A stretch of DNA of 30,432 nucleotides from NCBI GenBank assembly GCA_965530995.1, contig CBESOB010000008.1:1-30432 (forward strand), given 5' to 3'. How positions within the stretch are numbered: position 1 is the first letter of the stretch; each line of letters starts with the position of its first letter. Of the stretch, positions 8,115-14,762 are shown one piece after another. Position numbers and translations under genes: made by a program. The stretch is from JABABD01 sp965530995 (GTDB taxonomy: Bacteria; Bacteroidota; Bacteroidia; Flavobacteriales; Flavobacteriaceae). The notes under the pieces were generated by a model. It had not been told where the DNA came from. It worked only from the letters and a program-made list of their open reading frames with translations, and did not search any database.

Positions 8115-9050
8115 TTACAAGTTTTCCAATATTTTTTTCAGCACCACCTGCGCCGCATATGTTCTATTATTCGCTTCTTCGATAACCAATGACTGATTAC
8201 TGTCAAGAACGGCATCTTCGACGACCACATTCCTTCTAACTGGCAGGCAATGCATAAATTTAGCAGTTCTTAATTTATCTTGTGTCATCATCCAATCTGA
8301 ATCTTGAGATAGGATCTTTCCATAGTCATTGTAGCTACTCCAGTTCTTTACATAGACAAAATCTGCATCCTTTAAAGCCTCAGTCTGGTTATGATTAATT
8401 GGAATATCCTTAGTGATCTCAGGATTTAAACCGTATCCTTCCGGATGGGTAATACTGAAATCGACATCCATTTCTTGCATCATCGTTACAAACGAATTCG
8501 CTACGGCTTGCGGCAATGCTTTTGGATGCGGCGCCCAAGACAACACCACTTTTGGTCTAGTTTTAATTTTAGTCTCTTCAATGGTAATGGCATCTGTTAA
8601 AGCCTGTAATGGATGAGCTGTCGCACTTTCCATATTAATTACTGGAACTGACGCATATTTTGTAAAACTATTCAATATATATTCAGACTCATCCTTTTTC
8701 TTATCTAATAGCGTTGAGAAAGCCCTTACTGCAATGATGTCAGCATATTGGGAAATAACCTGAGCCGCGTCCTTGATGTGTTCAGCCTTGTCCATATCCA
8801 TGATGGTCCCGTCTTCAAACTCCAATTTCCATGCATCATTTACATTCAATATCATGACTTGCATTCCTAAGTTTTTAGCTGCCTTTTCGGTACTCAATCG
8901 CGTTCTTAAACTCGCATTGAAAAACAACATGACTAAGGTTTTGTGTTTACCTAGTGATGAGAATTTAAAGGGGTTCTTCTTGAGCTGGATCGTTTCTTTT
9001 ATTAGTCCCTCAAGATTGGATATGTCTTTTATGGTTGTGTAATTTTTCAT
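8115..9050 (-). CDS. argF': N-succinylornithine carbamoyltransferase (ArgF' family)
   Basis: Carbamoylates an N-acylated ornithine instead of free ornithine, giving N-acylcitrulline. Transcarbamylase motifs: SLRTRLST (47-54, carbamoyl-phosphate binding), HPLQAL and a C-terminal HCLPVRRN. The substrate loop reads DMDKAEHI, with Ala89 where Bacteroides fragilis SOTCase has Pro90 and Xanthomonas AOTCase has Glu92. Published mutants of that Glu, including Ala, turn AOTCase into an SOTCase, so Ala predicts succinyl specificity. I start at ATG 9050 (MKNYTTIKDI), giving 311 aa. The open frame reaches a TTG at 9089, but the extra residues (GRAQSRP) come from a palindromic repeat. Repeats flank the gene on both sides in the operon. 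Confidence 0.88.
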   Translation of the reverse strand: MKNYTTIKDISNLEGLIKETIQLKKNPFKFSSLGKHKTLVMLFFNASLRTRLSTEKAAKNLGMQVMILNVNDAWKLEFEDGTIMDMDKAEHIKDAAQVISQYADIIAVRAFSTLLDKKKDESEYILNSFTKYASVPVINMESATAHPLQALTDAITIEETKIKTRPKVVLSWAPHPKALPQAVANSFVTMMQEMDVDFSITHPEGYGLNPEITKDIPINHNQTEALKDADFVYVKNWSSYNDYGKILSQDSDWMMTQDKLRTAKFMHCLPVRRNVVVEDAVLDSNQSLVIEEANNRTYAAQVVLKKILENL

Positions 9051-9062
9051 GTTACTATAAAT

Positions 9063-9120
9063 AGGTCTCGACTGCGCTCGACCAGACAAAATTATGTCTC
9101 CTCGAGCGCAGTCGAGAGGT
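9063..9120. repeat. palindromic intergenic element (argF'-argD)
   Basis: A long hairpin: tctcgactgcgctcga (9065-9080) is the exact complement of tcgagcgcagtcgaga (9102-9117), and inside it agac (9084-9087) can pair with gtct (9096-9099). It fills almost the whole gap between argD and argF'. Confidence 0.85.
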
Positions 9121-9122
9121 TT

Positions 9123-10253
9123 TCAACTACTCACTTCACTTTTTAAAGCTTCAAAGAACACATCAAAATGTTCCTTTTGAACGGTTAACGGTGGTAATAT
9201 TCTCAACAGATTCGGGTTCTTCGAACTTCCCGTAAAAATATGATGGGTATGTATCAGTGTTTTTCGTAATTCAGCAATCGGGAAATTAAATTCCAAACCA
9301 AGCATCAAGCCTCTGCCTTTAACCCTTTTGATCTCTGTTATTTTCTGTGTTTTAGCTACAAAATAATCGGACATCTCTTTTGCATGTTTCAAAAGATCTT
9401 GCTTCTCCAACACATCCAAAACAGTCAATGATGCTGCACAAGCTAAATGATTTCCTCCAAAAGTGGTTCCTAACAACCCGTAGGATGCTTCAATGTCTGG
9501 ATGAATCAAGATGCCACCAATCGGAAACCCATTCCCCATGCCTTTTGCCATCGAAATAATATCAGGTGTGATTCCGTGTTTTTGAAAAGCAAAGAAATCT
9601 CCTGTTCTCCCGAATCCACATTGGATTTCGTCGGCAATTAACAAGGTGTTGAACTGTTTACATAGCCTTTCTAGTCCTTTATAAAATTCAGAGGTACTTT
9701 CATCCAATCCTCCAATTCCCTGAATCACTTCAACAATCACAGCACAAACGTCATTTTGCTTCAAAATAAGTTCTGCCGCTCTTAGATCTCCTAACTCAAT
9801 AAAATCGACTTCTTGTTGGGCGTTTATTGGTGCCACGATCTTTTGGTTATCGGTTGCAGCAACTGCTGCCGATGTTCGACCATGAAACCCGTTCTTAAAA
9901 GCAAGTACTTTCTTTTTTCCAGTATGAAATGAGGCCAGCTTCAGTGCATTCTCATTGGCTTCAGCGCCCGAATTACACAAGAACAACTTATAGTACTCAC
10001 ATCCAGAAAACAATCCAAGTTTCTCAGCCAATTCGTTTTGCAATGGATTCTGGATGGAGTTACTATAAAAACCAAGTTTGCTCACTTGATCACTAATATT
10101 CTTAACATACTCTGGATGCGAATGCCCGATGGAAATGACTGCATGCCCTCCATAGAGGTCCAAATACTGCGTGTCATTCTCATCATAGACAAAGACATCT
10201 TTGGCTTTTACTGGTGTAATATCAAACAAAGGATATACATCGAACAAGCTCAT
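9123..10253 (-). CDS. argD: N-acylornithine aminotransferase (class III, PLP)
   Basis: Transfers the amino group from glutamate to N-acyl-glutamate semialdehyde, making N-acylornithine. Class III aminotransferase features: NSGAEANENALK (94-105), HGRTSAA (124-130), LIADEIQCGFGRTG (205-218, with Asp208 for the PLP ring nitrogen) and SMAKGMGNG (234-242, with Lys237 as the Schiff-base lysine). At 376 aa it is typical for ArgD. Its ATG overlaps the TGA of proC. The acyl group is probably succinyl, by inference from ArgF'. Confidence 0.93.
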   Translation of the reverse strand: MSLFDVYPLFDITPVKAKDVFVYDENDTQYLDLYGGHAVISIGHSHPEYVKNISDQVSKLGFYSNSIQNPLQNELAEKLGLFSGCEYYKLFLCNSGAEANENALKLASFHTGKKKVLAFKNGFHGRTSAAVAATDNQKIVAPINAQQEVDFIELGDLRAAELILKQNDVCAVIVEVIQGIGGLDESTSEFYKGLERLCKQFNTLLIADEIQCGFGRTGDFFAFQKHGITPDIISMAKGMGNGFPIGGILIHPDIEASYGLLGTTFGGNHLACAASLTVLDVLEKQDLLKHAKEMSDYFVAKTQKITEIKRVKGRGLMLGLEFNFPIAELRKTLIHTHHIFTGSSKNPNLLRILPPLTVQKEHFDVFFEALKSEVSS

Positions 10254-11050
10254 AACTGATCCGTTTTTATACTATTGATCTTATTAAAAGACGATACCAT
10301 CCCTTGAATCAAAGAAGAGCTCAAGCCTTTATGTTCCATTTCGTTCAAACCTTCAATGGTACAGCCTTTTGGTGTTGTGACTTTATCGATTTCTTGTTCT
10401 GGATGGTTCCCTGTCGTAATCAATAAACTGGCGGCACCTTCGCATGTATACATGGCTAGCTCTTGTGCTTCCTTGGCATCAAATCCTAGCTGAATAGCCG
10501 CTTGTGTCGTTGCCCTGATCAATCGCATCCAAAATGCGATACCACTGGCACAAACCACGGTTGCCGCTTGCATTTGGTTTTCTGGAATGGCAATGGACGT
10601 TCCTAATCTGTTGAATATGGCTTCTGCCACTTTTATGCGTTCTTGTCCTTTCACATTTCCGCAAATACAAGTCATGGATTTACCCACTGCAATGGCTGTA
10701 TTTGGCATGGCCCGAATCACGAATTGGCCCTGTCCAACGATACTCTCCATTTTCGCGATCGAGAATCCCGTAATGGTCGAGATCAATACATGGTTTTCAT
10801 TTAATAGTGGTTTGATGTCTTTCAAGATATTCTCTAAATGTGCTGGCTGCACCGCAAATATTAAGATGTCCGAATTCCTAACTGCCTCAGAATTGTCTGT
10901 TGTAATCACAACATTCTTGTAGTCTTCAAACTCTTTGATATCTTCTAAATTCCGTTTTGTCAAATACAAGGATGTGATGGCGTTGGTCGTTATCAACCCT
11001 TTAGCGATTGAGCATCCTAGATTTCCTGTTCCTATAATGGCTATTTTCAT
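10250..11050 (-). CDS. proC: pyrroline-5-carboxylate reductase
   Basis: Reduces 1-pyrroline-5-carboxylate to proline with NAD(P)H. The N-terminal Rossmann motif is IIGTGNLG (5-12). The conserved MPNTAIAVGKSMT (about 115-127) and the C-terminal TTPKGCTIEGLNEME region are typical of ProC. At 266 aa it matches the family. The gene lies between argC and argD and overlaps argD by 4 bp, so proline and arginine branches share one transcript. No proA or proB is present in the window. Confidence 0.94.
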   Translation of the reverse strand: MKIAIIGTGNLGCSIAKGLITTNAITSLYLTKRNLEDIKEFEDYKNVVITTDNSEAVRNSDILIFAVQPAHLENILKDIKPLLNENHVLISTITGFSIAKMESIVGQGQFVIRAMPNTAIAVGKSMTCICGNVKGQERIKVAEAIFNRLGTSIAIPENQMQAATVVCASGIAFWMRLIRATTQAAIQLGFDAKEAQELAMYTCEGAASLLITTGNHPEQEIDKVTTPKGCTIEGLNEMEHKGLSSSLIQGMVSSFNKINSIKTDQL

Positions 11051-11063
11051 ATTTTATGTTTTT

Positions 11064-11150
11064 CGTCATTCCTGCGAAGGCAGGAATCTCATTCTATTTA
11101 GTTTTATTTCAACATGAATTCCGCAATCCCGAGTACTCGGGACGGAATGA
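11064..11150. repeat. two adjacent palindromic elements (argC-proC)
   Basis: The first element holds the hairpin attcctgc-gaag-gcaggaat (11068-11087). The second is nested: attccg (11118-11123) and cggaat (11143-11148) flank the perfect 16-bp palindrome tcccgagtactcggga (11127-11142). The first belongs to the common 'cgtcattcctgcg...caggaatctc' type, and a degraded copy occurs at 24591-24615. The pair fills the gap between argC and proC and ends 5 bp from the argC stop codon. Confidence 0.85.
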
Positions 11151-11155
11151 CTGCG

Positions 11156-12133
11156 TCAAAAATAATTAGCTTTCAAATTCAATCCTTTTGTTTCGTTAAG
11201 TCCCAACATGAGGTTCATGTTCTGGACGGCCTGACCAGAAGCCCCTTTCAATAGGTTGTCGATCACACTTGTGATCAGCAATTTGTTCTCGTGTTTATGC
11301 AAGTGAAGCAGGCATTTATTTGTATTTACTACCTGTTTTAAATGAAGGTCTTCATCCGAGATGAATGTAAATACTGCATCTTTGTAATAATCATTATACA
11401 TGGTTCTTGCTTCATCTAGGCTTCCGTCAAACTTGGTATATGTCGTTGCAAAGATTCCTCTCGAGAAGTTCCCTCTGTTCGGCATGAAATTGATGTCTGA
11501 ATCGAAATCAGATTGCAAGAGATTCACGGTTTGATTGATCTCTCCTAAATGCTGATGTGTAAAAGCCTTGTACTGCGAGAAGTTATTATCTCTCCAAGTA
11601 AAATGGGTGGTTTTTGACAAGCCCGTTCCTGCGCCTGTTGCTCCTGTCACTGCATTGATGTGCACATCATGCTTCAACAAACCCTTATCAGCTAATGGTA
11701 ATATGGCTAATTGCAAGGCGGTAGCAAAACAACCTGGGTTAGCAATGTGATATGCTATTCTTATCTTTTCTTTCTGAAGCTCAGGCAATCCATATACAAA
11801 GGTTTTTCCTTGGAATACTTCATCCTCAATAAGTCTGAAATCATTGCTCAAATCAATGATTCTTGTGATATCTGAAAACGTATTGACTTCTAAAAACGCT
11901 TTTGAATTCCCATGGCCTAAACACAGAAATACCACATCCACAAATGCATCAATTGTATCGGTAAACACCAATTCTGTAGAACCTACTAGATCCTGATGGA
12001 TAGCATTCACTTTATTACCTGCATTGCTCGTGCTGTACACGAATTTTATATCGACTTCTGAATGATTCAACAATAACCTGATTAATTCGCCTGCCGTGTA
12101 TCCTGCCCCTCCTATGATTCCTACTTGTATCAT
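11156..12133 (-). CDS. argC: N-acyl-gamma-glutamyl-phosphate reductase
   Basis: Reduces N-acylglutamyl phosphate to the semialdehyde with NADPH. Cofactor-binding GIIGGAGYTAGEL (5-17) and the active-site ANPGCFATALQLA (131-143, with catalytic Cys135) are clear. HxGE-type HQHLGEI and the late GASGQAVQNMNLM motif of ArgC are also present. At 325 aa it is the short, common type. It begins immediately after the argG TAA with no gap and ends next to a palindromic repeat. Confidence 0.95.
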   Translation of the reverse strand: MIQVGIIGGAGYTAGELIRLLLNHSEVDIKFVYSTSNAGNKVNAIHQDLVGSTELVFTDTIDAFVDVVFLCLGHGNSKAFLEVNTFSDITRIIDLSNDFRLIEDEVFQGKTFVYGLPELQKEKIRIAYHIANPGCFATALQLAILPLADKGLLKHDVHINAVTGATGAGTGLSKTTHFTWRDNNFSQYKAFTHQHLGEINQTVNLLQSDFDSDINFMPNRGNFSRGIFATTYTKFDGSLDEARTMYNDYYKDAVFTFISDEDLHLKQVVNTNKCLLHLHKHENKLLITSVIDNLLKGASGQAVQNMNLMLGLNETKGLNLKANYF

Positions 12134-13396
12134 TTACTTTGAATTTACTTGTTGATAGATCTTGTTCTGATTCCCTAGAATTTTAATAAAGCCTTTCGCT
12201 TCCTCAGCCGACCAGCCTGTATTCTCTTCGCCATAACTTCCGAATTTCGCATTCATCAAATCGTACTCTGAAATAACGCCATCCAACGAAAAATGATACG
12301 GTTTCAGACTTACAACCACATCTCCAGACACCTGTTCTTGGCTGCTCTGTAAAAAGGCCTCTATATTCCGCATCACTGGATCCAAATACTGTCCTTCATG
12401 CAAATGCATACCGTAGAAGCTTGATAAGTATTCCTTATGCTGCAACTGCCATTTGGTAAGCGTGTGCTTCTCTAATAAATGATGTGCCTTTATGATGATC
12501 AATGCTGCCGCTGCCTCAAAACCGACTCTTCCTTTAATGCCAACAATCGTATCGCCTACATGAATATCTCTCCCAATCGCATAAGCAGACGCCAGATTAT
12601 TCAGAATCTCAATATTGATTTCTGGATTATTTTCGATACCATTAACGGCAATCAATTCTCCTTTTAAGAAAGTCAATTTCGCTTTTTCTTCTTCGGCATG
12701 TATTATTTGAGATGGATACGCTTCACTTGGCAACGGCTTATCTGAAGTCAAGGTTTCGGCGCCACCAACACTAGTACCCCAAAGCCCTTTGTTGACAGAA
12801 TATTTCGCGGTCTCCCAGGACATATCAATACCATTGCTCTTAAGGTAATCAATCTCTTCTTGCCGTGATAGCTTTCCGTCCCTGATTGGTGTGATTATTT
12901 CGATCTCAGGCGCCAAAGTCTGAAAGATCATATCAAATCGTACTTGATCATTCCCAGCACCAGTACTTCCATGAGCGATATACTCCGCACCAATGCTTTT
13001 GGCATATTCTACGATCTCAATCGCTTGAATGATTCGTTCTGCACTTACGGACAACGGATAGGTATTATTCTTCAACACATTACCAAATACTAAGTACTTG
13101 ATGACCTTTTGGTAATAGGTCTCAATAGCATCGATATTCTTATAGGTGGACACACCCATTTTATAGGCATTGCTTTCTATGTCTTCTATCTCGTCCTTTG
13201 TAAATCCTCCTGTATTTACACTCACAGCATGTACCTCGTAACCTTCTTTTGAAAGACTTACAGCACAATAGGAGGTATCTAATCCGCCACTATAGGCGAT
13301 GACTAATTTTTTTCCCACTCTGTCAGACTGCGCTTTGGCTTCGTCTGACATCTCTCCCAAAGAGAGAGAGCCATTTGATTTTGATTGTTCTTTCAT
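12134..13396 (-). CDS. argG: argininosuccinate synthase with repeat-derived N-terminal extension
   Basis: Joins citrulline and aspartate with ATP to give argininosuccinate. The ATP-pyrophosphatase P-loop AYSGGLDTS is at 34-42, followed by the ArgG motifs SVNTGG and HGSTGAGNDQVRF. ArgG normally reaches this P-loop within about 10 residues of its start. Here about 28 residues precede it, and most (GSLSLGEMSDEAKAQSDRVG) are translated from a palindromic DNA element at 13321-13369. The ATG at 13396 overlaps the stop of the GNAT gene (ATGA), which supports it as the original coupled start with the element inserted in frame after it. An internal GTG just before GKKLVIAYSGG is an alternative start. 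The length is 420 aa. Confidence 0.93.
   Translation of the reverse strand: MKEQSKSNGSLSLGEMSDEAKAQSDRVGKKLVIAYSGGLDTSYCAVSLSKEGYEVHAVSVNTGGFTKDEIEDIESNAYKMGVSTYKNIDAIETYYQKVIKYLVFGNVLKNNTYPLSVSAERIIQAIEIVEYAKSIGAEYIAHGSTGAGNDQVRFDMIFQTLAPEIEIITPIRDGKLSRQEEIDYLKSNGIDMSWETAKYSVNKGLWGTSVGGAETLTSDKPLPSEAYPSQIIHAEEEKAKLTFLKGELIAVNGIENNPEINIEILNNLASAYAIGRDIHVGDTIVGIKGRVGFEAAAALIIIKAHHLLEKHTLTKWQLQHKEYLSSFYGMHLHEGQYLDPVMRNIEAFLQSSQEQVSGDVVVSLKPYHFSLDGVISEYDLMNAKFGSYGEENTGWSAEEAKGFIKILGNQNKIYQQVNSK
13321..13369. repeat. palindromic element embedded in the argG 5' coding region
   Basis: tgtcagac (13321-13328) is complementary to gtctgaca (13343-13350), and ctctc...gagag forms a second small stem at about 13352-13368. 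It is read in frame as part of ArgG and has the look of the REP-like elements between the other genes. Confidence 0.75.
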
Positions 13397-14004
13397 TTTT
13401 TATCTTTTTTTAGGAACATGGCTTGCTTGATTTTTTTTAATCGTTGGAAGGCCTTGCCTTTTACTTTTGTACTTTCTGATTTTTGTTTAGGGTCGTATAA
13501 CATGCCGGTGCAGAGACACATACTCTGACTTGTTCTCTGCAACACATCGTAGTTTTTACAGGTTTGGCAACCATTCCAGAAGGTTTGATCATCAGTTAAC
13601 TCAGAAAAGGTCACCGGTTTATAGCCAAGATCGCTATTGAGTTTCATAACCGCCAAACCAGTGGTAATACTGAACACCTTGGCATCTGAAAATTTCACTC
13701 TGGAATGCTCGAACACGACTTTCTTGATCTGTTTGGCCAAGCCTTTTCCTCTAAAATCTGGATGCACTATGAGTCCTGAATTAGCAACGAACTTGCCATG
13801 ACCCCAGGCTTCAATATAGCAGAATCCGGCAAAGACATCCCCATCAAGGGCGATGACGGCATTGCCATTTTCCATTTTAGAAATGATGTACTCTGGTTTC
13901 CGTTTAGCAATACCAGTACCTCGTACCTCAGCGGCCATTGCGATGGTCTCGCAAATCGCGTTGGCGTAACTACTATGTGATCTGTCTGCAATTACAATTT
14001 GCAT
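13393..14004 (-). CDS. GNAT acyltransferase, probable N-acylglutamate synthase of the arginine operon
   Basis: First structural gene of the arginine operon. The GNAT acyl-CoA loop is HPDFRGKGLAKQI (81-93), preceded by the beta-strand region GFCYIEAWGHGKFVANSGLIV. The C-terminal part carries four cysteines (C146, C149, C163, C165) that could bind a metal, then a Lys-rich tail. A pathway starting from acylated glutamate needs a glutamate N-acyltransferase, and no classical argA or argJ is seen here, so this gene is the natural candidate. Genetic work in Bacteroides thetaiotaomicron has pointed to a GNAT gene in the same operon position as an N-succinylglutamate synthase. I recall this from the literature and did not check orthology. 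Its stop overlaps the argG start. Confidence 0.75.
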   Translation of the reverse strand: MQIVIADRSHSSYANAICETIAMAAEVRGTGIAKRKPEYIISKMENGNAVIALDGDVFAGFCYIEAWGHGKFVANSGLIVHPDFRGKGLAKQIKKVVFEHSRVKFSDAKVFSITTGLAVMKLNSDLGYKPVTFSELTDDQTFWNGCQTCKNYDVLQRTSQSMCLCTGMLYDPKQKSESTKVKGKAFQRLKKIKQAMFLKKDKK

Positions 14005-14235
14005 TGTATTGATTTTTAATTGTTGTTGAATGAATTATTTGTGTTTTGAAAAGGGAACCGGACTCACCTGGGTTCCATGAATAGAAGCGCACCCTAAGGG
14101 CGACGTGGGAAAAAGCGACGTACAGGACGATGGTTATCTGGAGTGATAACTAAGGGTTGAAAATGTAATTTGAAATTTGAATGGTACACAATAAAAATAT
14201 AAAAATGGATAATGAGTTCTGGCTAATTAAAAGTA
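14005..14235 (-). promoter_or_regulatory. structured leader RNA of the arginine operon (candidate attenuator)
   Basis: This is non-coding RNA between the leader peptide stop and the first arg gene. Visible elements, in order of transcription, are: GCTAAT/ATTAGC (14240-14222), whose first arm overlaps the leader stop; GAACTC (14219-14214), complementary to GAGTTC inside the leader ORF (14282-14277) and followed by a U-rich run (about 14206-14192); GTTATC/GATAAC (14150-14133); and GGAACC/GGTTCC (14076-14054), followed by CTTTTC. The last is GC-rich and 50 nt before the GNAT start, so it is a possible terminator. The pairing alternatives suggest attenuation, but I have not computed a fold. Confidence 0.5.
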
Positions 14236-14307
14236 TTAGCGGCGGCGACGGCGTAAAGAAACACCTTCGGGTCTGGGAACTCTATTTTTATGTGTAAGTG
14301 TAAACAT
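14236..14307 (-). CDS. arginine leader peptide, 23 aa ending in five Arg
   Basis: A short ORF, ATG at 14307 to TAA at 14236, encoding MFTLTHKNRVPRPEGV followed by SLRRRRR. The last five codons are CGC CGT CGC CGC CGC, and two more arginines (both AGA) occur earlier: 7 of 23 residues. It lies about 230 bp ahead of the first gene of the nine-gene arginine operon and 4 nt behind a perfect TAnnTTTG box, so it may be translated from a nearly leaderless RNA. The arrangement is that of classical attenuator peptides: a ribosome stalls at the Arg run when charged tRNA-Arg is scarce and changes folding of the downstream RNA. It would be a cis-acting sensor with no function as a protein. Confidence 0.75.
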   Translation of the reverse strand: MFTLTHKNRVPRPEGVSLRRRRR

Positions 14308-14311
14308 TAAT

Positions 14312-14338
14312 CAAACCTACATATTATTTTGGTAGGTT
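14312..14338 (-). promoter_or_regulatory. candidate arginine operon promoter with overlapping inverted repeat
   Basis: Minus-strand TAGGTTTG (14319-14312) fits the -7 consensus TAnnTTTG. A perfect 7-bp inverted repeat, aacctac (14314-14320) and gtaggtt (14332-14338), overlaps it and could be an operator or a small hairpin. No clear -33 TTTG is visible. If this is the promoter, transcription would start close to the leader ATG at 14307. The next hairpin upstream (aaatgc 14347-14352 / gcattt 14363-14368) might end transcripts from gapN or the Fic module. Confidence 0.45.
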
Positions 14339-14434
14339 GTATGCTTAAATGCGGTATTTAGAGCATTTTTGTGAATTTGGGAATTTGAGCCACACATAAT
14401 TTCAAATGTCATAATAAAATCTCATCATCCATTA

Positions 14435-14742
14435 ATCACAAAAGATAATCCGTACTCACAAAATTCGATTTCTTTTTATCCAGTAATTCCTCAATAATGG
14501 CATTGTTATAATCATTGTCCTTGGATGCTAAGAACGTACGAATTGAGAACGAACGTAAGGCGTCATGTACACTCAAGGTACTTACCGCAGAATCTTTACG
14601 TCCCGTAAATGGGTATACATCTGGACCACGCTGGCAAGAGCTATTCAAGTTCACACGACATACTAAGTTTACCAAAGTATCAATGAGCGGCGCCAAGGTA
14701 TTCACATCTTTACCAAACAAGCTTACTTGCTGTCCGTAATTA
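14435..14742. repeat. direct repeat copy 1: duplicated 3' end of gapN
   Basis: This is 308 bp that align without gaps to 16503-16810 (offset 2068). I find six differences, at 14437, 14676, 14685, 14688, 14691 and 14721. Five lie in the 67 bp nearest the insert; the sixth only changes the stop codon from TAA to TGA. Identity ends abruptly after 14742. Confidence 0.95.
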
Positions 14743-14747
14743 TACAA
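14436..14747 (-). pseudogene. orphan C-terminal fragment of gapN
   Basis: The frame encodes NYGQQVSLFGKDVNTLAPL and the remaining residues 433-533 of GapN without any change, ending in STDYLL. It lacks the Rossmann domain, the catalytic Cys and the first 432 residues, so it cannot be an active dehydrogenase. An incidental ATG at 14747, in the foreign sequence, gives a nominal 103-aa ORF. It is most likely the displaced original tail, or the second homology arm, left by insertion of the Fic module. All differences from the functional copy are synonymous, so the duplication is recent or kept similar by gene conversion. Confidence 0.9.
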
Positions 14748-14762
14748 GTTGTTGTGCTTACG

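Noticed and set aside
9051..9089. Longer ArgF' N-terminus (TTG start)
   Set aside because: The extension is read from a palindromic repeat. MKNYTTIKDI at 9050 matches the start of the Bacteroides enzyme.
14041..14160. Cobalamin-type or other known riboswitch in the arginine leader
   Set aside because: Isolated words such as GGTGAGTCCGG are reminiscent, but the conserved core of no known class can be traced, and the downstream genes make arginine.
14436..14747. Functional 103-aa protein from the gapN tail fragment
   Set aside because: It lacks the cofactor domain and catalytic Cys, and its ATG is supplied by chance from foreign sequence. It is better described as a duplication remnant.
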